64,000 nt of DNA from JAENVU01 sp046598395. GTDB lineage: Bacteria; Actinomycetota; Acidimicrobiia; IMCC26256; JAENVU01. Positions within the stretch are counted from its first letter, which is position 1; each line of letters starts with the position of its first letter. The notes beneath the pieces are model-generated. The model was not told the origin of the DNA and did no database searches. It was given only the letters and a program-made list of their open reading frames with translations. The stretch covers positions 62,001 to 126,000 of the forward strand of contig JBKJIQ010000009.1 in NCBI GenBank assembly GCA_046598395.1. The letters run 5' to 3'. Positions 43,299 to 50,955 of this stretch are shown here, piece by piece. Position numbers and translations under genes: made by a program.

Positions 43299-44806
43299 CC
43301 CACACCACCGATAACGACCTTGGCTGGGTACTTCCCGAAGCTGCGGAAGTGCTGTCCGAGGCCCGCGGTGAACGCGTCGAGGTACGGGATCTTGCGGATC
43401 ATGTACGAATGTTGTTCCTTCGGGTCCAAGTACAGGTTGTACAACCGCGAGTAGGTGTACTTCTGGGTGACGCCGGAGAAGCCGCCCGAGTTCTGGATGT
43501 CGCGGTCGTCGTCCGAGGTGGAGGCGAGCATCATCTTGTACTCACCACATCGCACGGCGGAGAACGTGGTCCCCAGCCAGTAGTAGAGGTACTTGCGGTT
43601 GGACGCGGCGGCGTCGCCCAGCAGGAACGACGTTTGATCCACGCCGTCGATGTATCGATCGTCCGGTGTCGCGTCGGTCGCCCCGGCGAACCGCAACAGA
43701 GTCGGGAACCAGTCGAGCAACGAGAAGATGCCGTCGGTGGCTTGGCCCGGTTCGACCATCCCGCGCCAGTACACCACGCCCGGCACGCGTTGACCGCCTT
43801 CCCAGGTACTGCCCTTCGATGACCGGAACGGCGAGTACGCGCTGTCCGGCCAGGTCTCCATCTCGGGGCCGTTGTCAGACGTGATGAAGATCATCGTGTC
43901 GTCGAGCTGCCCGGTGTCCTCGAGTGTCTGGATGAGACGGCCGACGATGTCGTCGAGCTCGACAATCGTGTCTTTGTAGGGATGCTTCGCCGGAGAGGAC
44001 CCGAGGAAATCGGGGTGGGGGTAGTTGTCGAAGTGCGTACCGCGCGTGCAGTGGTACAGGAACCACGGCCGCTCGCCGCCCGCCATCCGCTCGATGAACT
44101 GCTGCGAGTACTTGCACCACATGTCGTCGAGGAGTGAGAGGACCGGGATCGTGACTTCCTCGACCTCTTCGATCTCACCGCCCTTCTCGGCGTGCACGAA
44201 GCACTTACTGAACGGCTGGTTTTCAATCCATTTGGTGCGTTCTTCGGAGTAAACGATCTCCGGAAAGAAGTACGGGTCGCGCCACTCCGTATACATGTCC
44301 GACACGGAGAGGAAGCCGTAGAAATCGTCGAAGCCCACGTTTTGTGGTTGGGACTCCTTGTTCTCCCCCATGTGCCATTTGCCGACGGCTTGGGTGACGT
44401 ACCCGGCGTTGCTGAGGAGCGCAGCGATCGTGACCTCGCCCTGCAGCCCCCCCGCCTCGCCGTACATCGGCGGGCGCATGAGGCCGTGGCGCATCGGCAG
44501 ACGACCGGTCATGAGACTCGCTCGCGACGGCGTGCAACTCGGTTCGGAATAGCAACTCGTCAGGAGCTTGCCTTCGCGTGCGAGCCGGTCGATATTCGGC
44601 GTGGGCGCACCCACCGCCACTCCCCCGCCGTAACAACCGAAGTCGCCCCAGCCCACGTCGTCGAACACGATCATGGCCACGTTCGGAGGCCGCGTACGGG
44701 CCGCGAGCTTGGCGGCCGCGGCGGCCTCGGCGTCCGGGAAAATGAAGTGCGGTTCGAGGTGCGCAGCGTCTTGCACCGTGGTCGCGGTGATCGGGTCGTG
44801 AGCCAT
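43295..44806 (-). CDS. Cys-type sulfatase
   Basis: A 503-residue sulfatase. The metal site starts with VFDDVGWGDFGCYGG, Asp49 and Asp50. The formylglycine box is C91-T-P-S-R followed by ASLMTGR, so the protein needs a formylglycine-generating enzyme, not seen in the window. Further motifs are GKWHMGENK, and FITSDNGPEME for the second metal Asp-Asn. No signal peptide is obvious, so it may be cytosolic. It hydrolyses a sulfate ester of unknown nature. It heads the operon with DUF3054 and the aminotransferase. Confidence 0.92.
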   Translation of the reverse strand: MAHDPITATTVQDAAHLEPHFIFPDAEAAAAAKLAARTRPPNVAMIVFDDVGWGDFGCYGGGVAVGAPTPNIDRLAREGKLLTSCYSEPSCTPSRASLMTGRLPMRHGLMRPPMYGEAGGLQGEVTIAALLSNAGYVTQAVGKWHMGENKESQPQNVGFDDFYGFLSVSDMYTEWRDPYFFPEIVYSEERTKWIENQPFSKCFVHAEKGGEIEEVEEVTIPVLSLLDDMWCKYSQQFIERMAGGERPWFLYHCTRGTHFDNYPHPDFLGSSPAKHPYKDTIVELDDIVGRLIQTLEDTGQLDDTMIFITSDNGPEMETWPDSAYSPFRSSKGSTWEGGQRVPGVVYWRGMVEPGQATDGIFSLLDWFPTLLRFAGATDATPDDRYIDGVDQTSFLLGDAAASNRKYLYYWLGTTFSAVRCGEYKMMLASTSDDDRDIQNSGGFSGVTQKYTYSRLYNLYLDPKEQHSYMIRKIPYLDAFTAGLGQHFRSFGKYPAKVVIGGVG

Positions 44807-44849
44807 GCGCGCATCGTCTCACGCGTTCACGGTTCCGCGCCCACCCACC

Positions 44850-44900
44850 GACTTTGGCGCAGAACCTATGGCATTCAGACCCCCACAGTGCGCCAAAGTC
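44850..44900. repeat. inverted repeat upstream of the sulfatase gene
   Basis: Twelve-base perfect arms (GACTTTGGCGCA / TGCGCCAAAGTC) separated by 27 bases. It lies between the divergent sulfatase and VapB genes. It might be an operator or a relic of the same repeat type as 40678. Confidence 0.55.
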
Positions 44901-44977
44901 AAGGGTGACGCGTGATCCGTTGTCGACGCGAAATGACGATCTTTCTTGGCGGCGGCGGGACTGCGGACCCGGTGGGG

Positions 44978-45000
44978 ATCTGATGTTCTAACATCTGATG
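44978..45000 (+). promoter_or_regulatory. vapBC promoter-operator, leaderless
   Basis: Two direct copies of ATCTGATG (44978-44985, 44993-45000) flank a palindrome GATGTT-CT-AACATC at 44982-44995. The box TAACAT at 44989-44994 lies inside and is 7 bases before the VapB ATG at 45002, so transcription should begin at the start codon and be shut by VapB(C) binding. Confidence 0.72.
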
Positions 45001-45001
45001 C

Positions 45002-45229
45002 ATGCGCACAACCCTGACCCTGGACGACGACGTGCTCGCCGTGGCTCGAGAGTTGGCCGATCAACGCGGCGTCGCAATCGGTGCAGTTATCTCAGAGCTC
45101 TCTCGCGCAGGCCTTGACGCGCGCCGGGTGGCAACCCGCCACGTCGGCCGGGTCCCAACCTTCGCGGCGCGGCCCGGCGCACCGGCCATCACGCAGGAGA
45201 GCGTCCGCGAAGCGTTGGACGACGAGTGA
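45002..45229 (+). CDS. vapB: VapB-type ribbon-helix-helix antitoxin
   Basis: A 75-residue RHH protein: TTLTLDDDVLAVARELADQRGVAIGAVISEL is the DNA-binding ribbon and helices, followed by a flexible tail with a toxin-binding stretch. The start lies directly at the predicted transcript start. It overlaps vapC by ATGA. Confidence 0.88.
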   Translation: MRTTLTLDDDVLAVARELADQRGVAIGAVISELSRAGLDARRVATRHVGRVPTFAARPGAPAITQESVREALDDE

Positions 45230-45663
45230 TCGCACTCCCGGATGTGAACCTGCTCGTGGCGCTCGCGTGGCCGGAGCACACGTTTCACGATCTCGCGGTC
45301 GCCTGGTTCGACGCCCGCGCGGATACCGGCTGGGCAACGTGTCCCATCACCGAGTTGGGGTTCATGCGGATCTCGGCCAACGCCAAGGTGGTCGGCGAGC
45401 CCGTGCTTCCCAAGGAGTCGGCCGCGTTCCTGGTCGCGCTCCGCGCGGTTGGTGCGCATCATTTCTGGATCGACGATCTGGAACCAAGTACCTCGCGTCT
45501 CTTCCCCCACGATCGGCTCATTGGCCACCGCCAGGTCACCGATGCGCAGCTCCTCGCGCTCAGCCGTCGCCACCGCGGCTCGATCGCAACCCTTGATCGC
45601 GGCCTGGCCACACTCGCACGCGGCCTCGCTTCGAACACGGTGGAACTCGTCACTGCGCCCTGA
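45226..45663 (+). CDS. vapC: VapC-type PIN-domain toxin
   Basis: A 145-residue PIN-domain RNase. Acidic residues: D6 (ALPDVNLL), E43 (TELGFMR), D106 (VTDAQLLAL) and D124 (ATLDRGL). These four form the Mg site that cleaves RNA in active VapC. The gene overlaps vapB by four bases. No motif is missing, so it appears intact and active. Confidence 0.9.
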   Translation: MIALPDVNLLVALAWPEHTFHDLAVAWFDARADTGWATCPITELGFMRISANAKVVGEPVLPKESAAFLVALRAVGAHHFWIDDLEPSTSRLFPHDRLIGHRQVTDAQLLALSRRHRGSIATLDRGLATLARGLASNTVELVTAP

Positions 45664-45845
45664 CCGTACGCCGCCGACCGTCAGGCATCCGCGCACGCAA
45701 TGCGCACCCTGACACCCGAGCGGGCGGCAGCGGCGCTGCTGCACGACAGCGCAAGCCACGAACGCATGGAACAGACGCTATCGCCGCGGACCCGTCAACA
45801 ACACAGCATCGCGCTCGTACACGACGCCACCCAGGCGCGGTAATC

Positions 45846-46023
45846 ACATCCGAGTCGAAGTGCCTCGGCCGCAAAGCGCTCCGCTGAACGTGTCAAAAAC
45901 TGGCAATCACGCGTCCGCGAACGCGTGGCGCGGATTTCGCGACACCTACACACGACGACTCTCGGTCCTCACCGATCGCGTTCACACGTCAGCGCACCCA
46001 AGGGCGCGTTAATGACACCCGAG
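45846..46023. repeat. long direct repeat, copy 1
   Basis: A ~178-base segment that recurs at 47200-47375 with most bases conserved, including AAAACTGGCAATCACGCGTC and a CACGCGT-N6-ACGCGTG hairpin. Each copy begins and ends with a copy of the AATGACACCCGAG-type motif. No open frame is conserved through it. Confidence 0.8.
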
Positions 46024-46057
46024 CAAGTCGAGGGTTAGATGTGGGGGCGATAGATGG

Positions 46058-46370
46058 TCAGCCCGGGAGCGCTGCGGCGACGAGCGCCTTGTGCTCGTTG
46101 ACCGACCTCACCGGGAGCCGAGTTTCACGCGGGACCAACGAGGTCGCAGCACTTCGCAAGCTCGTTATCTCATCGATTTTCCAACCGCACGATCGAACAA
46201 AACTGGCCGCCTCGGAAAGATTGAGCACGAGCTTGAATACTTCGCCGCTACCAACACGGAACAGTCTCTGGCCGAGCATCTGGCGGCGATCGTTCGCCGT
46301 TCCAGCGTCTGGAGGCGGGTAGAAATCAATGGCGAGTCGACTCCCAGGCGCGGCTGATCTGGCCAACCCA
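46058..46370 (-). pseudogene. C-terminal fragment of a SAM-dependent (LCMT-like) methyltransferase
   Basis: A minus-strand frame with SAAPGSRLAIDFYPPP, SGEVFKLVLNLSEAASFV and VNEHKALVAA before the stop at 46058. These are the late strands and tail of class-I methyltransferases of the leucine-carboxyl-methyltransferase type. The SAM-binding N-terminal two thirds are missing. It is therefore a truncated relic, fused by position to the 3' end of the lipoprotein gene to its right. Confidence 0.55.
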
Positions 46371-47010
46371 CGGAGCTGTCCCTCCACCACGTCGCACGGC
46401 AGTGGGCGACATAGAGGATCGGCCGCGGCGTCGCGCCTTCGTCAAGCGTGAGCTGGTCAATGCGTTGCGATGCGACCAAATGCTTGACGCTCCCGGTATC
46501 GCCGGTTCCGGAACCCGCGTCGTAGAGGACGCGTCCGATCCCGGTCGCGGGTCGACACGACGCGCACCTGACCACCTCAATTTGCACCGACCGCTCCTGG
46601 TGATTCGGGTCAAGATCTGGGGCACCGCCACGACCCGAACACGTGACGAGGTGCGCGCCTGAGTCCGAACCGCCGCCGAACGCACCCGGGTCCGCGGATG
46701 TGTGGAACGCCTGCGCCACGCTCGCCACGTTCCCGAAGCCGGCCCGCTGGGCCTGCGCTCGAAGGTCGCCATAGACGCGCTCGGCCTTCCCGCTCACCGC
46801 CAGATTCGCTGTCCATGCCCTACGGGGCCGGCCCGCGCCAGGGATGCCGATATAGCTCTGCAACTCGGGCACTACGCGTCCAATCAAGCGCGCGCCGTGC
46901 GGCACACGAAACCCGTCAGACAAGGAGTCCCCGCTTGGCGACGCGTCACCCGAACAGGCAGCGATCCACACAACCATCGCGGTCAAGAAGAAAGTGCCCG
47001 CCCTTTTCAC
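46165..47010 (-). CDS. lipoprotein of unknown function with a chimeric C-terminus
   Basis: A frame of 281 residues from a GTG at 47010. The signal peptide is KRAGTFFLTAMVVWIAAC. The body has DGFRVPHGARLIGRVVPEL, KAERVYGDLRAQAQRAGFGN and Cys-containing segments. From about 46370 leftward it reads through the methyltransferase relic in another frame, so the last ~70 residues are probably junk. The original C-terminus is therefore lost. Possibly still expressed; the function is unknown. Confidence 0.55.
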   Translation of the reverse strand: MKRAGTFFLTAMVVWIAACSGDASPSGDSLSDGFRVPHGARLIGRVVPELQSYIGIPGAGRPRRAWTANLAVSGKAERVYGDLRAQAQRAGFGNVASVAQAFHTSADPGAFGGGSDSGAHLVTCSGRGGAPDLDPNHQERSVQIEVVRCASCRPATGIGRVLYDAGSGTGDTGSVKHLVASQRIDQLTLDEGATPRPILYVAHCRATWWRDSSVGWPDQPRLGVDSPLISTRLQTLERRTIAARCSARDCSVLVAAKYSSSCSIFPRRPVLFDRAVGKSMR

Positions 47011-47199
47011 GTCTGGGACGCCACCGACTCGGGCGCGCCCGGGACCCCGGCGTCTCCCGGGACCTCGCACCGTTCACCCAGGGGCGCGGGAATGTCACCC
47101 GAGCGGATCGCGACCGCTTGTCACCTCAGATGCGCTCACCGCACACCAGCCGACAAACGCTCCGGGGATAGGGGCAATGCACCCAAGTGCACGGCAATG

Positions 47200-47375
47200 A
47201 CATCCGAGGCGGAGTGCCTCGGCCGCAGGACGCTCCGCGGAACGTGTCAAAAACTGGCAATCACGCGTCCGCGAACGCGTGGCGCAGATTTCGCGACACT
47301 TACACACGGCGACTCTCGGCCCTCACCGATCGCGTTCACACGTCAGCACAGCAGGCGCTCGTCAATGACACCCGG
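47200..47375. repeat. long direct repeat, copy 2
   Basis: Second copy of the segment at 45846-46023, in the same orientation, 1.35 kb away. The two copies bracket the lipoprotein and methyltransferase relics. Confidence 0.8.
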
Positions 47376-47738
47376 CGCAGGTGGGCGTCCGACCCGAGGC
47401 CACCGCGCCCATCGAACGCCAGATCAGCCATGACCCGAACACGACACGAGCCCCCCAGGCGCGCGCTAATGACACCCGAACCGTGTCCATTGTGCGTTCG
47501 CCACCGCTCTACGTGGCAGACGCACAATGAACGCAGAATCGCGCTGGCCAGCGAGGCCGAACCGCGCACCCAGGCGGCATGTCATCAGAACCCGACGACG
47601 AACCGATCCACAGATTCGTAGGCGTTCCGCGGAGCGCCTGATTCGCGCTCGGACCTGCTGCCGAAGCCGAGCGGTCTTACATTTCCAGGAATTGCCACGT
47701 TCCGCGGAGCGTTCTGCTTGGTCGAATCCGCTCGCGAC

Positions 47739-48573
47739 TTACACGATCATGTCGGGCGGAACCGACAACTCCTCGGTGGCGTAGAGCTCGCGAATCGCGG
47801 CCGGGTCGTTCGACGCGCACACGGTGGCGACCGTGTCGATCAGTTCGTCGTAGTCAGGGCCGGTCTCACCCTTGTACGACGCGTCCATGCGTCCCCATTC
47901 ATCCCACGGGAGCATCTCGATCTTGTTCAACGCGGCGAGATCTCGAATCGCGTTGCCGCGTATCTCACCGATTCCCCACGCGTGAGGAGCGCCATGGACG
48001 CCGAACCGCGACGGGTCGACTCCACCATCTCGACACAGGACCCACGCTTCGCCGCCGCTGAGAAACTCGCCCGGGCCGAGATCTGCGGGCGCACCAACGA
48101 TCGAGAACCCGAGCATCTCCGAGTCGATCCGAACCCACCGATCCCCCGCCGCATCCCAGCACTCGACGACCCAGTGATCCACGTACTTATCAGGAACAAA
48201 GTACGTAGCAAATCCACAGCGAGCGCGAGCAGCGAAACCGCGGTGGCGGAGGAACGCGACGCTCAAGACCGTGAAGTGTCGACACGTACCGACGACGCGA
48301 TGCTGCATGGGGACGGGGCTCGTGCAGCGCGGTCGAGTCCAACGCCATGAGCGTGGCGACGATCTCACTCGCCCTGCGGATGGACCGCTCCGTGTGCCGT
48401 TCCTCGGGGATGCCGAACCCACCGGCGAGATCGGGCGAGACCAGAAGCGACTGAGCGACGCGGCACAAGTCGACGGCCGCAGTCGGGAGCCCGTCGAGAT
48501 GCGGAACCAAGTCGCGGTCGATCTCAGTGAGGACTCCGGCTGCGTCGTAAGGAATCGCGTCTCGGAGCGTCAC
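47739..48573 (-). pseudogene. transglutaminase-like gene with one frameshift
   Basis: The N-terminal third (48573 to about 48310) reads DAIPYDAAGVLTEIDRDLVP and RSIRRASEIVATLMALD. The rest, in the next frame, reads VVGTCRHFTVLSVAFLRHRG, the transglutaminase-core Cys, then YVDHWVVECWD and WVRIDSEM for His and Asp. The join lies in about 48300-48330, near LHEPRPH and PMQHRVV. Either a single-base indel in the sequence or a genuine lesion. If corrected, the protein is about 277 residues and would have the full Cys-His-Asp triad. Confidence 0.75.
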
Positions 48574-48625
48574 AACGTCACCGTGCCTGATGGAGAGCGG
48601 CTATGTCCAGGGGAGCCGAGGCTCG

Positions 48626-49114
48626 TCAACCGTCGATCAGCATTCCTTGGGGTTGCTCGCGGGCCAAAAGCCAACGCTTCCACGGGAGACCACCGCCGAA
48701 ACCCGTGAGGGAACCGTCGGCACCGATGACGCGATGGCACGGCACGATGATCGCGATGGGGTTCTGACCGTTCGCTGACCCGACGGCGCGCGCCGCGCCG
48801 GGCCGGTCCACCCGTTTCGCCAGCTCCCCATACGAGATCGTCTCGCCGTACGGAATCCGGCACAGCTGATCCCATACCGCGAGTTGGAACGGGGTGCCAC
48901 GCGGCGCGAGTTCGAGATCGAAACCGACGCGCGTCCCCGCGAAGTACTCGTCGAGTTGGCGCGCCATAAACGCGAGCGCGGCATCGTCGCGTTCCCATCC
49001 GTCTTCGATCGGCAGGGGACCGTCGATGAAATGGCACCGCAGCACGCGGCCGTCGTCATCGACCGCGAGCAACAACGGTCCTTCGGGGCCTTCGTAGGTG
49101 GAGTATTTCGACAT
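48626..49114 (-). CDS. ogt: O6-methylguanine-DNA methyltransferase
   Basis: A 162-residue suicide alkyltransferase. Active site P125-C126-HRVIGADG, preceded by RAVGSANGQNPI and the FQLAVWDQLCRIPYGETISYG helix region. It moves an alkyl group from O6-guanine to Cys126. The ATG at 49114 overlaps the Ada-AlkA stop by one base (TGATG), so both are translated from one alkylation-repair transcript. Confidence 0.95.
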   Translation of the reverse strand: MSKYSTYEGPEGPLLLAVDDDGRVLRCHFIDGPLPIEDGWERDDAALAFMARQLDEYFAGTRVGFDLELAPRGTPFQLAVWDQLCRIPYGETISYGELAKRVDRPGAARAVGSANGQNPIAIIVPCHRVIGADGSLTGFGGGLPWKRWLLAREQPQGMLIDG

Positions 49115-50559
49115 CAGGTCTCCTTCGTGATGGATGCCCACAAGTGAGCGTTCGCGTACGCGCGCCAGGGCCGCCATGCCTCGGCCCGAGCGATGACGGC
49201 ACGCGGGTTCGCGTCGAGGCCGTGCGCAACAAACGCGTGACGGACGCCGAGATCCGTGGGCATGAACGCATCGGGATCTCCCACCGCGCGCATCAGTACG
49301 TACTCCGCGGTCCAGGGGCCGATGCCGGGAAGCGCAACCAGTTGCGCGCGCAGCTCGTCTCGGTCCGCACCCGGGTCGATGGTGAGGTCACCATCGGCGA
49401 TCGCCGCCGCGACCGTTCGCAGCGCCTCACCGCGGGCACGAGGCATCGGCAGTTCCGTGACCGGAACCGCAGCGATCGCAGCAGCGTTGGGAAACAGATG
49501 CGTGATCGAACCCGCCGGCGCGTCGAGCGGTTTGCCGAACCGTCCCGCAAGCCGGGCCGCGATCGTCCGGGCGCCCGCGACCGATACCTGCTGGCCAATG
49601 ACGGCGCGGGTCACGAGCTCGGCGCCATCGGGATGGCCCGGCACTCGGAGCCCGGGGCGAGCCTTCACCAATGGTCTGAGCATCGGGTCGTTGCCCAACG
49701 CGGCGTTCACGCTCTGAGGATCGGCGTCGAGATCGAACAGACGACGGGTACGCGCCACCGCCGCGTTGAGATCCCGGAGATCATCGAGTCGGAACGCCCC
49801 GACCACGTGATCGGCCGCCGGCGTGACCGTGATCACGCCAGTGCCGTGGGGAAGCGCGAGCGAGCGACAATAGGAACCGCCGATCACTGCTTCCACGCCG
49901 CCGACCGCACGCAGCGCCAAGAACGCGACCAGACCCGCTCCATCAAACGGTGGACGCGCTGCGAGCCGCACGGTGACGGTGCCCGGTTCGGCGACGATGT
50001 TGCGATGGTGGCGCAGCGCGGTGGGCGTGACCGCGAAGACGTCGCGGATCGTGTCGTTGAACTGGCGAATGCTGGAGAAGCCTGCAGCGAACGCAACCTC
50101 GGCGAAGCCGAGATCGGTGGTCTCGATGAGGACGCGCGCCGACTGCGCCCGCTGGGCTCGGGCCAACGCCAACGGACCCGCCCCCACCTCGGCCATAAGG
50201 AGGCGATTGATCTGGCGTTCGCTGTACGCCAGCCGCCGCGCGAGTCCCCCGACTCCGTCACGATCGATCACACCATCGGCAATAAGGCGCATCGCACGCG
50301 CCACCGCATCACCCCTGGGGTCCCATTCCGGAGAGCCGGGCGACGTGTCGGGCCGACACCGCTTGCACGCGCGATATCCGGCCCGTTGAGCAGCTGCCGC
50401 AGTGGGAAGAAACTCGACGTTTTTGCGAAGCGGAGTGCGAGCCGGACAGCTCGGCCGGCAGTAGATCTTGGTGGTCCGCACCGCGGTAAAGAACCACCCG
50501 TCGAAGCGGGCGTCCTTACTCTCGACGGCCCGGTAGCACTGTTCGAAGTCCGGCATCAC
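49114..50559 (-). CDS. Ada-AlkA fusion: methyl-sensing activator and 3-methyladenine glycosylase
   Basis: A 481-residue three-module protein. The zinc-binding Ada N-domain has C34, C38, C65 and C68 (IYCRPSCPARTPL, RACKRCRPD). An AraC-type HTH follows (GLARRLAYSERQINRLL and GFSSIRQFNDTIRD). The AlkA-like part has the N-terminal barrel and HhH-GPD domain: LVTRAVIGQQVSVAGA, LPGIGPWTAEYVLMRA, and the catalytic Asp in FMPTDLGV. It should sense methyl-phosphotriesters, switch on the operon, and excise alkylated bases. It is followed by ogt with overlapping stop/start. Confidence 0.94.
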   Translation of the reverse strand: MMPDFEQCYRAVESKDARFDGWFFTAVRTTKIYCRPSCPARTPLRKNVEFLPTAAAAQRAGYRACKRCRPDTSPGSPEWDPRGDAVARAMRLIADGVIDRDGVGGLARRLAYSERQINRLLMAEVGAGPLALARAQRAQSARVLIETTDLGFAEVAFAAGFSSIRQFNDTIRDVFAVTPTALRHHRNIVAEPGTVTVRLAARPPFDGAGLVAFLALRAVGGVEAVIGGSYCRSLALPHGTGVITVTPAADHVVGAFRLDDLRDLNAAVARTRRLFDLDADPQSVNAALGNDPMLRPLVKARPGLRVPGHPDGAELVTRAVIGQQVSVAGARTIAARLAGRFGKPLDAPAGSITHLFPNAAAIAAVPVTELPMPRARGEALRTVAAAIADGDLTIDPGADRDELRAQLVALPGIGPWTAEYVLMRAVGDPDAFMPTDLGVRHAFVAHGLDANPRAVIARAEAWRPWRAYANAHLWASITKET

Positions 50560-50758
50560 TCGACCACCATCGCAGACTCCGTGGATCTTGGCTAGCGGGT
50601 TTCGGACTTCACAATTGCTCGTCCGGCTTCACCCTCCGCGCGGTAGTCCCTCCGTTCGCGGCTTGCGTTGCGCCTACCTCGCGGCTCGCCTCTGCTCGTT
50701 CCTCGCTCCGGCTCGGGTACGTTCGGTGAGAGGCAACGCGGATGAGAGGCTGATACAC

Positions 50759-50932
50759 ATGGAGCGATGCGAGGGTTGCGGGTTTGCGTGGGATCTCATC
50801 AGCGCAACCGACGTGCCTGAACGATTGCGGAGCGCGGCGGCTGCGTACCGCACGGCGTTCGCCGCCCAAGCACTCCACGAGACCGAGCATCACCTGGCCG
50901 ATATCGAGGCCCTGATCGCACGCGCGGCCTGA
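50759..50932 (+). CDS. mini DinB-like protein, 57 aa
   Basis: The start ATG at 50759 gives MERCEGCGFAWDLIS, the beginning of a DinB-family protein, then a helix LRSAAAAYRTAFAAQALHE and TEHHLADIEALIA, like the end of the same family. The middle of the family (about 100 residues) is absent, so this may be an internally deleted gene or a genuine short protein with one Cys-x2-Cys. It is followed 23 bases on by the acyl-CoA ligase. No function can be assigned. Confidence 0.5.
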   Translation: MERCEGCGFAWDLISATDVPERLRSAAAAYRTAFAAQALHETEHHLADIEALIARAA

Positions 50933-50955
50933 TCGGTCGCTCGCGAGGATGCACC

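Larger units (their letters stand above)
45692..47482. repeat. array of seven scattered copies of a ~28-base motif
   Basis: A motif with the sense CACCCAGGcGCGnnn followed by AATGACACCCGAG recurs, with variation, at 45692-45720, 45828-45854, 45993-46023, 47073-47103, 47179-47208, 47345-47375 and 47451-47482. Spacing is irregular (about 100-1080 bases). Between copies lie fragments of unrelated genes. It is not a CRISPR: the copies are imperfect and the spacers long. The last 250 bases before the transglutaminase relic (47483-47738) hold no gene I can name, only two palindromic CGTTCCGCGGAGCG motifs. Confidence 0.7.

Noticed and set aside
45692..47482. Integron cassette array
   Set aside because: The repeated motif lacks the GTTRRRY/RYYYAAC boxes of attC sites, and no integron integrase is seen.
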